The position numbers were made by a program, and so were the translations under genes. The notes beneath the pieces are model-generated. The model saw only the letters and a program-made list of their open reading frames with translations, was not told where the DNA came from and ran no database searches. A stretch of 64,000 bases of DNA from Clytia hemisphaerica (Eukaryota > Cnidaria > Hydrozoa > Leptothecata > Clytiidae): the NCBI GenBank assembly GCA_902728285.1, contig CACVBU010000635.1, positions 186,001 through 250,000 on the forward strand. The letters run 5' to 3'. Shown in pieces: positions 10,282 through 22,165 of the stretch. Positions within the stretch are counted from its first letter, which is position 1; each line of letters starts with the position of its first letter.

Positions 10282-13219
10282 TATAATCTTAAAGTTCTAT
10301 TCTGGAATTTTGACCAAAATGTAGTTGATTGCTATCTTTTGAAACAATGTCCAGAAATATTCATCTATAAAATAACACTTAATACAGCTTATGAAAAAAA
10401 ATCTGTCAATGTTGATATTTGATTTTATCCTCAAAATAGGTTAAAAACTGAAGACTCTATGGAAAACTTTCCAAAAATTTTGTTATGTAGCAAATCAGCA
10501 CATGATGACGACAGTGAAACATAATCTTTAGGTCAGAATAAATTCAACTGAAATCCAAAAAAGTCTAACATGTCATAATTGATAATCTAGATGACAGATT
10601 TGTTATTTATATGTTTGCATAAATTTTATCCCGATAAAAAAACTACTTCCAGCTTCAACATTTTTTGTCAAATTCAGTCCAATATACACACTGTACTATA
10701 CTAGTTTGTATACTTTTTGACATTTACGGTCAATATAAATAAATTTTCAGTCTGGTAATAGGATATGTTTAAAGAATTGTTTCATGGTAAACATTAAAGA
10801 AACAGATTTATTTCTTTTTCAATACTTGAAGTTTCTTTCTTTTACACATTCATCAGTTGATTAGAATCGTTCACATAATTGTATAAACCATAACCAGAAC
10901 ATTTTTGCAGTGAGTTTGTATTGTACGTAGTCTCAATTTTTTCTGAAAAAGCAGCTTCTTCACCGATCAGTTCATTTTGACTACCAGTCAAGCAATCACT
11001 GGAGATGTATGCTTTTTTCTTTTTCATACTCCTGATGCCCATGGTCATGGACAAGATAGATGCCAAAATGTATAAACATCAGTCATTCATCACGAGTGAT
11101 CAGATTATAAAGAAACATGCAAGATTGCTGTTGGAAATCAGTTCGAGCAAAACAATTATATGTGGACAGCAGAGGGTCTTTTCGAGTGAATCTTTAAACT
11201 ATTTTCCATAGTCATTTTGTCTTTCTGTAAAAAATTGTTTTACAAGCAGTTCCAGTTCGCTCAGTGCAGGGATAGACCAGGATAGACTGCTTATCAAGGT
11301 CTCGTAGTATCTTTCTCTGCCAATCAAGTTTCATTTAAATGACATTTTGCAATTTTGTCAATTGATTGGTTTGCCAAGAGTTCTTCATACTTCAACTTCT
11401 TCATGTTGAGAATCTGTCTTTGACTTTTAAATTTACTATTTACATCAGCCATTCATTACATTACATATTTAGCTTGTTTTGATTTTTTCAAATTCTCGGA
11501 ATTTGTAAAATGGCGGGATTATGCTAATCGACATACGTTTCGCGTACATGCCTAAAAGTACTTTCGTTTTTAAAGTGTACCAGGGCTTATATCCCCCGTC
11601 AACGCGTCCATCAGAATCATCAATAGCGTAAGGGGGTTAGATAAGCCATGGAGTCGAGGGTGGCAATTACAAAAAAATAATTTTTTATTCATTATGGCTT
11701 AACTTTTGATCCAGTTGACCAAATTTAATAAATGACCCCTCAAAATTTAAGTCTATCCTTCCTCTTTCCAATGCAAAAGGATTGATTGTTTAGAAATTCG
11801 TAGAATTCGAGAACATTCACTTCAAAGAGTGGAATTTTTTTCTGGGACACCCGGTATAATACAGTCAAAAGTTTCAAGAATTTACGACCCATTGAGGATG
11901 TCGATCTTTTATTTTTGTAATTCTAGAACTCTTACAGAGACTCAATTTCATTTCATGATTTTCTTTTTCCTTTGTTTTTGGGGACTTTCGAGGATGTGAA
12001 AAAGGGACCCTTGGCTCGCACATATCCGGCACCCATTTTACCTAAGTACCCACCGGGTTATGTTAGGTTATAGAATTTCAGATTCTGCAATCTTCTTTTT
12101 TTGGTCGTCAATTTGTTTCCACATTTGCTAAATCTCCTGACATTTTGATGTTTTTATTTGAACTGTAAAAAGAGAAATTGAAAAAAATACAATCTGTAAG
12201 ATTTTAGTCTTACATAAGAAGTGTATTATATTATTATGCTGATATAAAAAAAAATGTTTTTCTTTCCCTCTTTCTGATCATCTTGCTCCACATCCGTTGG
12301 ATGGTTTCACCAGTCCAGGTTTTGTACCCTTCTTACTCCGAAATCAAAACAAAAAAGCCATGAAGTGAAGAGGAGCACATCTACTTCTTTTAAAGAAGGG
12401 CTTGCAACTATACTTCAAGGACAAAGTTTAAATACATTTCTGTTATTATATTTTTGCGCACATTTTTTTTTCGTTAGAGAGGAAAACAATACCGATGCTA
12501 TCAGAAGCAGATGTTGAGATGCACAGCCTTTGATTGTCAGACAAAGTATTAAAGAAAAAGCGACCTTATCTTCTTGAATTTGGGCATATGACGAATAAAA
12601 GACTGTCAGGTCCACCCAACCGCCCATTCATGTGTCACAGACCCGCTAGGGCCCCAGCCCTACTGGAAAATTTGGCAAAAATTTTATCCCTGGTGGGAAA
12701 AATACCCTAGAATTTCAGCCCCACTGAGAAATTGATTTCGTCCCCATTCAAAATTCATTATTGTTTAGAAATTTCACTTCAAAACCATCTCACTGGACTT
12801 TTGCCCCACAGGGGCTTTTGTTGCTTTACGCAGCGGACTTGCTCGCCAGAAAAAAATTCATGTTCATGTTGTTTCTTTCGATTTTTTGCGTGATATTTTT
12901 TTTAACTTTCGTGCACTTTACACAGAGCATTTGTGAAAGCGAGAAATCGAAAGTCCCGTCTGCACTGCTAGTCCACAAGGTTGGCAGACGATATCATCCA
13001 CCAGGACGCAAGCGAAATTTTTCAATCTGTGGACCTAGGGGACGGACGGGGGTTTCGTTATTATCCGTTAGGGTTAGGGTTGGAGCTCGAGAGTCACAAT
13101 ATAAGGCCGAAGGCCTTCTTAGGGGCATCCGTAACCTGTGACCTAAGCAGAACAAAAGCCGAGAAACGATGGATTATGAAGTATTTGCTGCTATTTTGTG
13201 AATAATCCTTTACGCCAAT
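10282..13219. other. Mostly unassigned non-coding DNA
   Basis: It contains: a possible transposon end at 11839-11856 (TTTCTGGGACACCCGGTA); a decayed repeat at ~12640-12815 with phrases such as ATTTCAGCCCCACTG that recur at 60518-60720; and a short telomere-like run GTTAGGGTTAGGGTTGG at 13067-13083. The minus-strand frame at 10842-11066 has a lysine-rich start after a hydrophobic stretch but no clear splice acceptor, so I do not call it a gene. Confidence 0.4.
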
Positions 13220-13880
13220 CAACGATGTAAAAATAATAGATAACCAACTACCTCTAGAAGGCACTTCTCCCAAGAGAACAAGCATTGTTTTCCTATTGAA
13301 ATGAGCACTCTATCAAAAAGCTATGTGTGCAGTGCGTGTTATGCTTTTAGCTAGATTTTGACACACTTTTTGACATCCACTGAATTGATAGAAAATTTGA
13401 ATTGTTATTTACTGCAAATTTTGGAATTTTTTTCGAAAGATAAAGGTACCAATCTTTAGACAAATTGACTACGGATCGGCCTGATACCACTTAATCTTCA
13501 TCTGGATAAGTAAACGCTCATAAAATGCTGTTATCTGAAAAACATATGTTTGGTTTGAAATGCGATATCTCGCGTATGAAAAGTGCATGAAAGTTGCATG
13601 ATACAAAATAAACAGATGAATGTTTATAGAACAATAATATATAATTAAAAAATTCCTTCTGTGAGGCTACCTATAGGGAAATACACTTTTCCTAACCCAA
13701 ACTTTGGAAAAATATACATCACGTGATCGATTCTGTCCAATAGAAGGTTGCAAATGAAGCAAGTTTTTATTTAATTGCACTTTTTACGATGCAAAATGTC
13801 ATTAATATTTTTACAACCGTAACACGGATGTTTTTTGAGAATCAAGGCTTGGTTGGTTATCTATTATTTTTACATCGTTG
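13220..13880. mobile_element. Element with perfect 29-bp terminal inverted repeats
   Basis: CAACGATGTAAAAATAATAG at 13220 and its exact complement ending at 13880 form perfect 29-bp inverted ends (13220-13248 and 13852-13880). The 661-bp interior is non-coding. The perfect match of the ends suggests recent activity. Confidence 0.8.
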
Positions 13881-14190
13881 GGTCGTCGAACAAGGCACAC
13901 GGCTTTTTTGCATAAATTATATAAATCAAGCCTTCAAAGGCTGTCGCCTTGAGCGCAACAAGAGTTGAAACTTTTCAACTTTTTTCGCTAGGCTGTGCGG
14001 CTTCCCTATTGCTCTTTTATAAATAGCCAATCAATGGAGACATTTAACTCTCTTGTACCGTGTGCAAAAAGATATCAACAATAGAATAAAGAAAAAATGT
14101 GCAGCATATCTCTCCTTTATTTTGGATCAGTGGAATGGGAAAAGCGTTCAGCTACCAAAACGCCCGAGCTGTGCGTCTTGTTCGACGACC
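13881..14190. mobile_element. MITE with GGTCGTCGAACAAG ends
   Basis: GGTCGTCGAACAAGGCACAC at 13881 and the complement GGTCGTCGAACAAGACGCAC ending at 14190 are inverted. It starts at the base right after the preceding element's end, so one inserted precisely at the other's terminus or they share a target hotspot. Non-coding. Confidence 0.75.
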
Positions 14191-15174
14191 ATAAAATGCT
14201 GAGTGGGTAGCAACCTTTAGCAAACTTTGAAAATGCTGTTTATGCCACTGTGTCAGAACGGTACTTCGATGTGTATGTACGCCAAAGATTTTCAGCCTTA
14301 GTTACCTGAATTCCAGACTGGGACAAAACATTTCAAGCTTCTAAGAAAAGCTTATTATTACACACGCTATTGGAGTAATTTCAATTTGAATTGTTTTGTC
14401 ACATATAATGAACAGACTCTAACACTCTCTCTACTAATACCACCACTGCACACTGTACCGTGTTGATGTTGAAAAAAAAGTGCACTTTGCTCAAATCAAA
14501 ACTGAAAAAACTTTTTGACTTTTTAAAACCAGACGTCCAATAAAATACAAACACAATGTTGTACCACATGTCATTTTGGTAAAGAGTAGTATCTTTAACT
14601 CTTTTTAAAAAACAACACGGGAATACATAAAATCAATAAATATCCCCACTCCATTATCAATTATATTTCCCGCTGAAAAGGGCCTGGGGCGTTCTGTAAA
14701 TTCTGTAAATTCCGCTAGCATATTAGTGGCCTCTGGATTAAGTCATATGCTTATAGATGTTATGCTTGAAAAGAGATCATGTATTGGTTCATATATCATG
14801 GCAGCTTTTTTCTGATTTTAGCAAAATATTGGACTCGCTTTCATTCTGAAAAATGGAGCTGCCCTTGACCAAATGGCTATTTCAAATGTACTTTCTTTAG
14901 ACTTTTTTTAGTCCTGGTTACTCCCGGGCTGGGTATGCTCTGCGCCTCTGCGGGACATTTTTAGCCATGGCTAATTGCTAGTTTAACCATGAAACAATAA
15001 AAATTTTATTCCCGTTGAGACTTCAAGCGAAATTTTTATCCGCGCTGTAGGAAAAAGTTTCACCGGCACTTCTTTCACATTGTGTTAGATAACTATGGGC
15101 ATACAGTTAGAATATTTTTAGTACAAAATCGGGGCTAAAATTTGGTTGAAAACTCATGTTTGACGAACAAACGA
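14191..15174. other. AT-rich non-coding spacer
   Basis: No gene or repeat structure that I can support. Confidence 0.4.
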
Positions 15175-16165
15175 ACGATTAGGCGAAATTTATTTTGGCG
15201 ATTTAATAAAACTGCTAAATTTAGTGCAAAATAATTTTAGCGAATGACCCATTTTTTGTTGAATATCTAAGTCTAAGCTTAAAAAGGATGAAAAAGGGGT
15301 TTTTAAGAGAAATAGAGACTTGTGTGAAAGAAATTTAAGGGCTCTGGCCATAGTCGGAAAATTGATTTTAGTATTTGAAGATAAAAGTTATGTTTTAGGT
15401 TCCTTAACACTTTTAACAAAGAATTGCCTTTATAAATTGCTTTTTAAACAAATCCCTTCAGAGTAATTAAGAATTTAATTGCAGAAATGACGTTGTGAAC
15501 TTTAAAAAGACGTTGATAATATGTTGCATCACCTTCTTTTATAAAAAGCGCTAAGTTTTAATGGGTAATTAACCTTTTTGTTTCAAAATTTCAATACATT
15601 GTCCGCAAAGAATTGAACAATTTAAAATTTTGCGGAAAATTTTTCTAAAAATATGTGTCAAAAGTTATGACTGTTTATTTAAGCAAAACCCAGATGAAAA
15701 ATTGATGAAAAACCACTATTTTGAAGATTTCGAGACAAAGAAGCATTTTCAAAAATTATTGTTTGATAAAAGATACACCATCTAATGCGAAAAATTTTTC
15801 AAAATGTTTTTTCTTCGCCGAAACTAAGCTCTTCAAAGTTGAAATACTCTTCCTCGCAAAAGTCTTCATTTTCTTCTTCATCAATTTTTTTCATTGAAAT
15901 CTTTGAATTTTCAGATTCAGGGATAGTTTTTCTAACAGAAATGTATAACATGCCATAGTTTTGTTGGTTACATCAGTCAGAAAACACATTTTAAACACGG
16001 CAATTATGAAAAATTCACTATGGTCAGCGCCCTTAAATTCGGTGAGAACTAATTTTGGCTAAACAAATGGCCCATAAATCTAAATCTGGCGGGAAGAAAC
16101 TTTGGCGAATTTGGCGAATTTTTCAGGCAATTCGCCAAAATTTCTTTCCGCCAAAATGTCTCCTA
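15175..16165. mobile_element. Eroded GCGAAA-type MITE split by a TTAA element
   Basis: The left part (15175-15334: GATTAGGCGAAATTTATTTT) and the right part (16037-16165: AATTCGCCAAAATTTCTTTC) carry inverted GGCGAA/TTCGCC motifs. They are separated by the TTAA-bounded element at 15339-16032. The outer ends are poorly conserved. Confidence 0.5.
15339..16032. mobile_element. TTAA-flanked MITE, piggyBac-like
   Basis: Terminal inverted repeats GGGCTCTGGCCATAGT (left) and GGGCGCTGACCATAGT (complement of right) are bordered on both sides by TTAA (15335-15338, 16033-16036). A TTAA duplication is the signature of piggyBac transposition. The interior is non-coding, so the element is non-autonomous. 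Confidence 0.7.
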
Positions 16166-16225
16166 ACTGATGGCATTTTTCTATGATTTGAGAAACTACA
16201 CAACCTGACAACACTTGCGAACATA

Positions 16226-16455
16226 TACGTGTAAATCCATTTCATCATAGATATTCTTAACTTTTTTGGAAAATCATCCTAAAATATTCTTGTACAGCAT
16301 TCTTAGGTTAGGATCCTAATTCAGACTAGATTTAACATTTAATACATACGTCTCAAAATTCCATGATGGTGATATTCTTAGTATATTCTTAATTGTTTTT
16401 GCCATTTTCATCATGAACATTCTTATAAAGTGTATTCTTATATAAAAAAGCGTGT
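16226..16455. mobile_element. TACACGC-family MITE, copy 1
   Basis: Nearly identical over about 230 bp to 20275-20524, including TTAGGTTAGGATCCTAATTC and AAATTCCATGATGGTGATAT, and ends GCGTGTA. The left terminal TTTTTTATAAGAATG stretch is missing, so this copy has lost part of one end. Confidence 0.8.
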
Positions 16456-16527
16456 ACATACAAAACGAACACAGAAAAATAAAACACAAATATCAAAAAA
16501 CATTATAGAGCTGTGAAGATCATCTAA

Positions 16528-16870
16528 CTAATTTAAGGCACTACTAAACCTCTCAGAGTCAAGAATAAATTCAATGGCAAGATTAATCATTGAGTTATTT
16601 ATGTTGAAAGGTATTGCTGGACAAAAGGTTGAAGAGGTTAGGAGGGCTTAGTGGATAAATGTTTACGTCTAGGTTCAGAAGCTTGTTGAATAAAAGATGT
16701 CTTACCTGAGAGTAAATAGAGCAGTGCAAAAGAAAGTGTTGAGAGTTTTTCGCTGGAATTTGTCCTACACGCACAAAAAGGATCTGAGGTATCACGACAA
16801 CCGTGTCTAAATTTATGCTCATTGAGGTGACTAAATCCTACTCGAAGACGGTTGGCATTTGAGGAGACGA
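16528..16870 (-). pseudogene. LINE reverse transcriptase 3' end fragment
   Basis: Read on the minus strand, 16870 down to 16528 gives the typical C-terminus of a non-LTR retrotransposon polyprotein. There is RLRVGFSHLNEHKFRH, a cysteine pair CAC, then (in another frame) SQHFLLHCSIYSQVRHLLFN with the H-x3-C of the terminal zinc-knuckle-like motif, and finally NLAIEFILDSERF before a stop. At least one frameshift separates the first and second blocks, so it is dead. No RT catalytic core is present. It belongs to a different LINE lineage from the one at 202-2042, because the C-terminus is of the HFLLHC type. Confidence 0.75.
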
Positions 16871-17441
16871 TATGGATGGAATGTGGAACTCACCCCAGAC
16901 ACTGACGTCAATCTTCGTTGTAACTTCGTGTATTTTCACTACGTTTTCCAGTTGCTATTCCTGAAAGCATAGCCGCGGCTTTCTTATACTATGCTAAAAG
17001 CAAAGTGACCAAAATTGGAAAAATCGAAAAAATCTTCCCTTTAGTTTTCTTTGAAATATTGTCGATATATTATTACGATATTAACCTATCAACAATCTAC
17101 GAACCGCAAACCGACAACAGGAAGTCTACAAATGGAGCAAAATAAAATGGTGTCAAACCTCAAGTTGAAGTTTTCAAATCTTCGAAGCAGAGTAGCATCA
17201 AGGATGGAAACACTGTATGCAAAGAAAACTTCAACAAAATCAACATCAAATTAACAGACGGCATGGTTGACCTGTGAGACTATCAAAATAGTTGACGCTG
17301 CACCTGGACTTTAGAGCACTGACCATCATTAACTCTAGACCAAGCAAGCTATATCCACCATATTAAATCGGAGGTTGTTTTTTTAGTGGCACGCGTAAAG
17401 AAGCCATTGTATCTTTAAATTAACTTAGCCTTACGACAAAT
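16871..17441. other. Non-coding spacer
   Basis: A 67-codon plus-strand frame (17051-17254) is rich in lysine, serine and threonine but has no recognisable domain. I do not call it. Confidence 0.35.
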
Positions 17442-17534
17442 GGCGCTACATCACTTGTATGCAAGCGAAGACAGTGCTACATCACTTGTATGCAAGCGAA
17501 GACGGCGCTACATCACTTGTATGCGAGCGAAGTA
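17442..17534. repeat. 31-bp tandem repeat, three copies
   Basis: Unit GGCGCTACATCACTTGTATG plus CAAGCGAAGAC, repeated three times with one or two differences. Confidence 0.9.
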
Positions 17535-17736
17535 GATCTAGCACTCTCGATGCGGGTAACACTTTCAAAAATCTCCGATCAAAATATTTTGCTTGGCCGG
17601 GATGGAGAAACTCTCTCCAGGGTCCATAATAAAGGTCAGTGCTGTAGAGGCTCTGTTATTGTCTTACGCATAAGAGAGGGTTCGGCTTGGCACGAACGAG
17701 AAAGACAACTCTTCGTCAACTCGCTTGCAAGTCCAA

Positions 17737-17972
17737 TACACGTTTCTTTATAAGAACATTCGAAATTTTAGAAGCCTTCAGATGTTCATAACCTTTTGAG
17801 TTTTAAACATACAAAAGTTCTTAAAATGTTCTTTTTTTACCATTTTTTGAGTATTTTTGTCCATTTTCCTAAGAAATCTGGTGTTTTGGAGTCGAAAAAG
17901 CCTCTGAATGTTCTTAACTTATTCTTAATATTTTGGCTATTGAATTTAATTTGTTCTTATAAAAAACGTGTA
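17737..17972. mobile_element. TACACGC-family MITE, diverged copy
   Basis: Ends TACACGTTTCTTTATAAGAA and (complement) TACACGTTTTTTATAAGAAC match the family terminus. The interior differs from copy 1, so this is a related subfamily. Non-coding. Confidence 0.7.
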
Positions 17973-18201
17973 TGCAATTTAATCTGGATAGTTTTTTTTT
18001 CAAGCACTTCAATGTTCATTGTTTTCGATTAGGGAAAGAAAAGATTTTTAAAATCAAATTCAATTAAAAGTCAATTCAATTATCCTAATTACACTATAAG
18101 GCATTCTATATCTTATTCGCATGTGCGATTCATATTCAAGTAGCCAAAAACCAAAATGAAAATTTTTGATGAATTTTGAAATATTTCAGGGAAACCCCTA
18201 G

Positions 18202-18720
18202 AAATGGATATTCTTAACTTTTTTTGGAAAATCATTCTAACATATCTATAAGGTTTTCTCCCAGGAAGGGGGGACACGGATGTGCAGCTGGTTCAGGTTT
18301 TTCACCTTAGGATTGCAAAAACACCAAGATAGAAAGATCAGTCCCTCGTAGGGTATCTTTTTCGGGGAATTAGGGAGCTTTTGAGAAATTTTTGGAATTT
18401 CAGTCCCATTCAGGGTCACTCTTTTCAAAAAACCCACGAGTTCCACGTAGGGTCTAACTTCAGCGGCAAACCCCTGTCGGTCGGCAAGGGTAACACCCTC
18501 CCAGGGGCATTCTTTAGCTAGGATCAAAATTCAACCAAAAATTAAATTAAATATCCACCTCAAGCAAAAAATATGACTCTTTTAGAAGAAATTTGGCCAT
18601 TACTGGGGGATGATTGGAAATTTCCAGGTAATCCAAAATGCTATTAAAAAATGACAATCATTTTTTGGTACATTTTATTATGAATACTCTTATAGGGTAC
18701 ATTCTTGTAAAAAAGCGTAC
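18202..18720. mobile_element. TACACGC-family MITE interrupted by another MITE
   Basis: The flanks GGATATTCTTAACTTTTTTT (18206) and the terminal AAAAAAGCGTAC (18709-18720) belong to the TACACGC family. The middle is replaced by the GGG/CCC-ended MITE at 18256-18508. This is a nested insertion that makes the latter younger at this site. Confidence 0.65.
18256..18508. mobile_element. CCGGGGG-type MITE, second copy (nested)
   Basis: It shares CAGTCCCTCGTAGGGT, ATTTCAGTCCCATTCAGGGT and TCGGCAAGGGTA phrases, in the same order, with 9976-10275. The ends are less G-rich (CTCCCAGGAAGGGG, CCCTCCCAGGGG). Confidence 0.7.
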
Positions 18721-18915
18721 ATGGTGCTTTTGGTTTTTATAAACGTACCCACTTAACATTCTAGAAGTATCTCATTGCGAAACATCATCGCCTCGTTTAT
18801 GTAAATAACAGATAACAGATTAAATTTGATGACTTTTGTATTCATAGAAAAATGAAGGAAAATGAAAATACTAGTGATTTTCTCAGCAAAATCGTGGTAG
18901 AAATGACATAATCTG

Positions 18916-19256
18916 CAATCATGGTCATAATATATTGGCACTTTTGGCTAATTTACAATTTTTCGAAAATTGAAGTTCGAGCGAGAATGTCAATTTTTTT
19001 GCCTTCAACTTGATTTCATCGAGTATTTCGATCTGGGAGGGATTTATTGGTTTCTAGGCTATATTTCAAGCCCTACTGGACCATTTTTGAACTTTTGGAT
19101 CCTCAGATCCTAAGGTCCTAAGTCTTAAGTCTAGCGTTAAAACTCAGAGTTAAAACTCTACCATGCGAACCTACTTTAGAGCACTTACAAATCGATTGTG
19201 GTTTCAAAACACCCCGGTGAATTTCCCTTTTGTGCCAAGTATTTTGTCCATGATTG
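18916..19256. mobile_element. CAATCATGG-family MITE, copy 1
   Basis: Begins CAATCATGGTCATAATATAT and ends TTTTGTCCATGATTG, a short terminal inverted repeat (CAATCATGG). The internal phrase GCGTTAAAACTCAGAGTTAA is shared with 19575-19908, 40257-40577 and, inverted, 55814-56125. Confidence 0.8.
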
Positions 19257-19574
19257 TCTTTGAAAATTAAAAATGCCGATTTCTACTCTGCGGGGGGTCT
19301 AAAATTAGGAGAAAACCCCAAAATGTGAAAAATAACCCTTTCCGACCATTTGAGCATTTTCATTAGGTCAAAATCAATTTTTTGTGAAATATTTAACTTT
19401 TGAAAAGGTCCAATTTACGAAAAGTCAAAACGTGAAAAATTTCAGAAAATTTTGACTTTTTTTCAAGTTTTAGCCCCTAAAATGGACAAAAGGCGGATTT
19501 TGAGCCCGAAAAAATTGCTTGAAACTTGAAATTAGACCCCCGCTGACAGAATTTGGCATTTTCAGTTTCTCAGA
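19257..19574. other. Spacer between two near-identical MITEs
   Basis: It contains an inverted motif pair around GTCAAAATCAATTTTTTG and CAAAATTTTGAC-like sequence but no gene. Together with the two flanking MITE copies it looks like part of a local duplication. Confidence 0.4.
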
Positions 19575-19908
19575 CAATCATGGTCATAATATATTGGCAC
19601 TTTTGGCTAATTTACAATTTTTCGAAAAATTGAATTCGAGCGAGAATGTCAATTTTTTGCCTTCAACTTGATTTCATCGAGTATTCGATCTGGAGGGATT
19701 ATTGGTTTCTAGGCTCTATTTCAAGCCTACGGGCCATTTTTGAACTTTTGGATCCTCAATCCTAAGGTCGTAAGTCTTAAGTCTAGCGTTAAAACTCAGA
19801 GTTAAAACTCTACCATGCGAACCTACTTTAGAGCACTTACAAATCGATTGTGGTTTCAAAACACCCCGGTGAATTTCCCTTTTGTGCCAAGTATTTTGTC
19901 CATGATTG
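19575..19908. mobile_element. CAATCATGG-family MITE, copy 2
   Basis: Very close to 18916-19256, differing mainly by single-base deletions in homopolymers. Ends CCATGATTG. Confidence 0.8.
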
Positions 19909-20005
19909 TGGATAAAAATGATGATAACATAAGCTGTGAGATAAGTTTGGAATTTATAAAGCAAACATTGTGAACCTAAGGTAGCGGTAACTGGCAGCAT
20001 CCTAG

Positions 20006-20215
20006 GTAGACTATGTTATAGTCTAAGACGAATCACTATCTAAGAAAAAAGCCCGAAGCCGAAGAGAATTCGCAAACGGGTTTTTTTGCCGAAAAGAGTT
20101 AACAGTCGTTTCTTCGAAACTCTCCCGCCGATTTTTTTCCGTATACCGCCATAACGCCATACCGCCATTTTTTCCCGCCTTTACTATCACTGTAACGGAC
20201 GATAACATCGTCTAC
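20006..20215. mobile_element. 210-bp MITE with 7-bp target duplication
   Basis: The ends GTAGACTATGTTATAGTC and (complement) GTAGACGATGTTATCGTC are inverted. ATCCTAG flanks both sides (19999-20005 and 20216-20222). A 7-8-bp duplication fits hAT-like transposition; the superfamily is inference. Confidence 0.7.
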
Positions 20216-20274
20216 ATCCTAGGTGGTTATTTTATGATAATCTATTTTTTCTTTTGTTTTAAAATACTGCAACA

Positions 20275-20524
20275 TACACGCGTTTTTTATAAGAATGGTG
20301 TAAATCCATTTCATCATGGATATTCTTAACTTTATTCGGAAAATCATCCTAAAATATTCTTACAGCATTCTTAGGTTAGGATCCTAATTCAGACTAGATT
20401 TAACATTTAGTACATACGTCTCAAAATTCCATGATGGTGATATTCTTAGCATATTCTGAATTTTTTGGCCATTTTCATCATGGACATTTTTATAAAGTGT
20501 ATTCTTATTTAAAAAAAGCGTGTA
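20275..20524. mobile_element. TACACGC-family MITE, best-preserved copy
   Basis: Begins TACACGCGTTTTTTATAAGA and ends TTAAAAAAAGCGTGTA, giving clear inverted termini. The interior is shared with 16226-16455. Non-coding. Confidence 0.85.
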
Positions 20525-21659
20525 TATGTTAAATGATGTCTTAAAGATATCTCTTTTCGGGTCACTGAGGCAGAAATGTGGCCTAGGCACGAAGCTTAAA
20601 TGTGTTCTAAAAAGTTCAGAAGCAGCCAGCGAAGAGATTTTTTAGAATATGTGTTTTTATCTTTTGGGAGACCAAATGTTATGACCTTTCAATTTTTCAT
20701 ACAAATGATATGTTCTGATTTCTAGGAAACTTTTATCACACTATTACTTAAACTTGTCACTACTTTATGGTTTGATGTGTTCTACAATCTAGGAAAAAAG
20801 TTTGCCAAGATAAACTTGTAAAATATTTGTTTTTCTCCACGAAAGATGTGTTCTAATTACCTAGACAACAAGAACACGTTAGATGAACTTGATTATACCC
20901 CTGTCTCGTCAGAACCCACTATTATTTCTAGCTGATTAATTCTCGAAGATCTTATCAGAACAGATCAAAATTTCTTGCTGAAACCATGAACATATAAACG
21001 ACTGGACATCTATCTTTTATTGTCTCTTTGAAGCGAGCTTCGTTGCCGCCTGTTTTTCAAAACTGGTATGAAAAATCCGACGATATTCCGTCATAATTTT
21101 ATTTCTTTGAATTATTTAGGTAAAAAGATTGATAGAGCTTGAACATTACTCCAAATGCACAAAAAAATTATTTTCGAATTTTTTTACAAGTTTGTAATAT
21201 ATTTTATCAACTTTTTCAACTCTGAAATGCAGAATTTCAACTGCGTGTGTACTTTTGAATCTCTTTTGCCACTCCAATTATTTGTTTTTATGACTAAGAA
21301 TATCGAAATTAGAATGTGCATGGAATGTGACACTTTCTAAAACAAGAGCCGCAAAAGATGTGGTTAAAAATTTCCTCCATAACATCTATATAATATACAT
21401 AACGACAGTGTCAATAAAAAAAATGTAAAAATTAGACTTTTGCAATGTAATGTAGTCAATCAAAAATGAATTGAATTTTGAAAGCTCGAAACTTTCTACC
21501 CAAAGGTCAAATTCAAAATATCATTAAATTTAACTTCCATAAGAAACAACATCAAAAAATGTAAAATGGTTGGCCACATCGATTTATTGAGCTTCTTCGT
21601 TGTATTGTCTTTGTTCATCTTCTCCCTCTTTCCTCCATCAAGGTCAATTCGACTTATAA
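20525..21659. other. Non-coding spacer with sparse TGTTCTA motifs
   Basis: Scattered GTTCTA…CTAGGAAA motifs at 20600-20960 resemble, in opposite orientation, the AGAACAGA…TTCCAGCT array at 30.1-30.9 kb. No gene. Confidence 0.4.
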
Positions 21660-22165
21660 ACAATTATGTGAGTCGAGTTTGAATAATCCAAGCTATTGAC
21701 CGTAAATGCGACAGCTCCAGAAATGACGTTTCATTTAATGTGTAGCATCATAAAAAAGTTCAATCTTGTTCAAATTACACACGAGCTGCATTTTAGTCTC
21801 CATTGTCATATTCCATTTAATCGGTATTTGAAATAATTCTGTGTCGAGTTTGAAAAATCAAGCCACCAAATAATTCGTTAAACGAGGACAGATCTAGAAA
21901 TAACCATTTTCACACGTAGCATCATGGAGAAAGTTCCAATCCTGTTCTAATTTACACATGAACTCCATTTTAGTGTCATCAACAAATTCCAGAATCAGTT
22001 TACTTGAAATGATTTTGTCGAGTTTGAAAATCATGCCACACCTGACGGTTTGCTGACGGTTGTTAACAAACAGCGGACAGATCCAGAAGTAACCTGTTGT
22101 AGCATCAAGAAATATGTTCCAACTTATTCAAAAACCATGAGCTGCATTTCTGTTTATTTATTTCT
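21660..22165. repeat. Tandem repeat of ~174 bp, about three copies
   Basis: GTCGAGTTTGAAAA recurs at about 21843 and 22018, with GAGTCGAGTTTGAATA at 21669. Each is followed by an AAGCC/ATGCC block, CAGATC/GCTCCAGAAATAAC and TAGCATCA. Copies are diverged. Non-coding. Confidence 0.7.

Noticed and set aside
10842-11066. Terminal exon on the minus strand (IRSMKKKKAYISSD…)
   Set aside because: No splice acceptor, no recognisable domain; composition alone is not enough.
13067-13083. Telomere repeat (TTAGGG)
   Set aside because: Only about two and a half units in non-telomeric sequence; chance or a tiny interstitial relic.
12761-13141. 126-codon plus-strand frame
   Set aside because: Starts inside a decayed repeat, low-complexity hydrophobic run, no domain; probably a chance frame.
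14735-14765. 18S rRNA-like AGTCATATGCTT
   Set aside because: Only a dozen bases match, with no rRNA context on either side.
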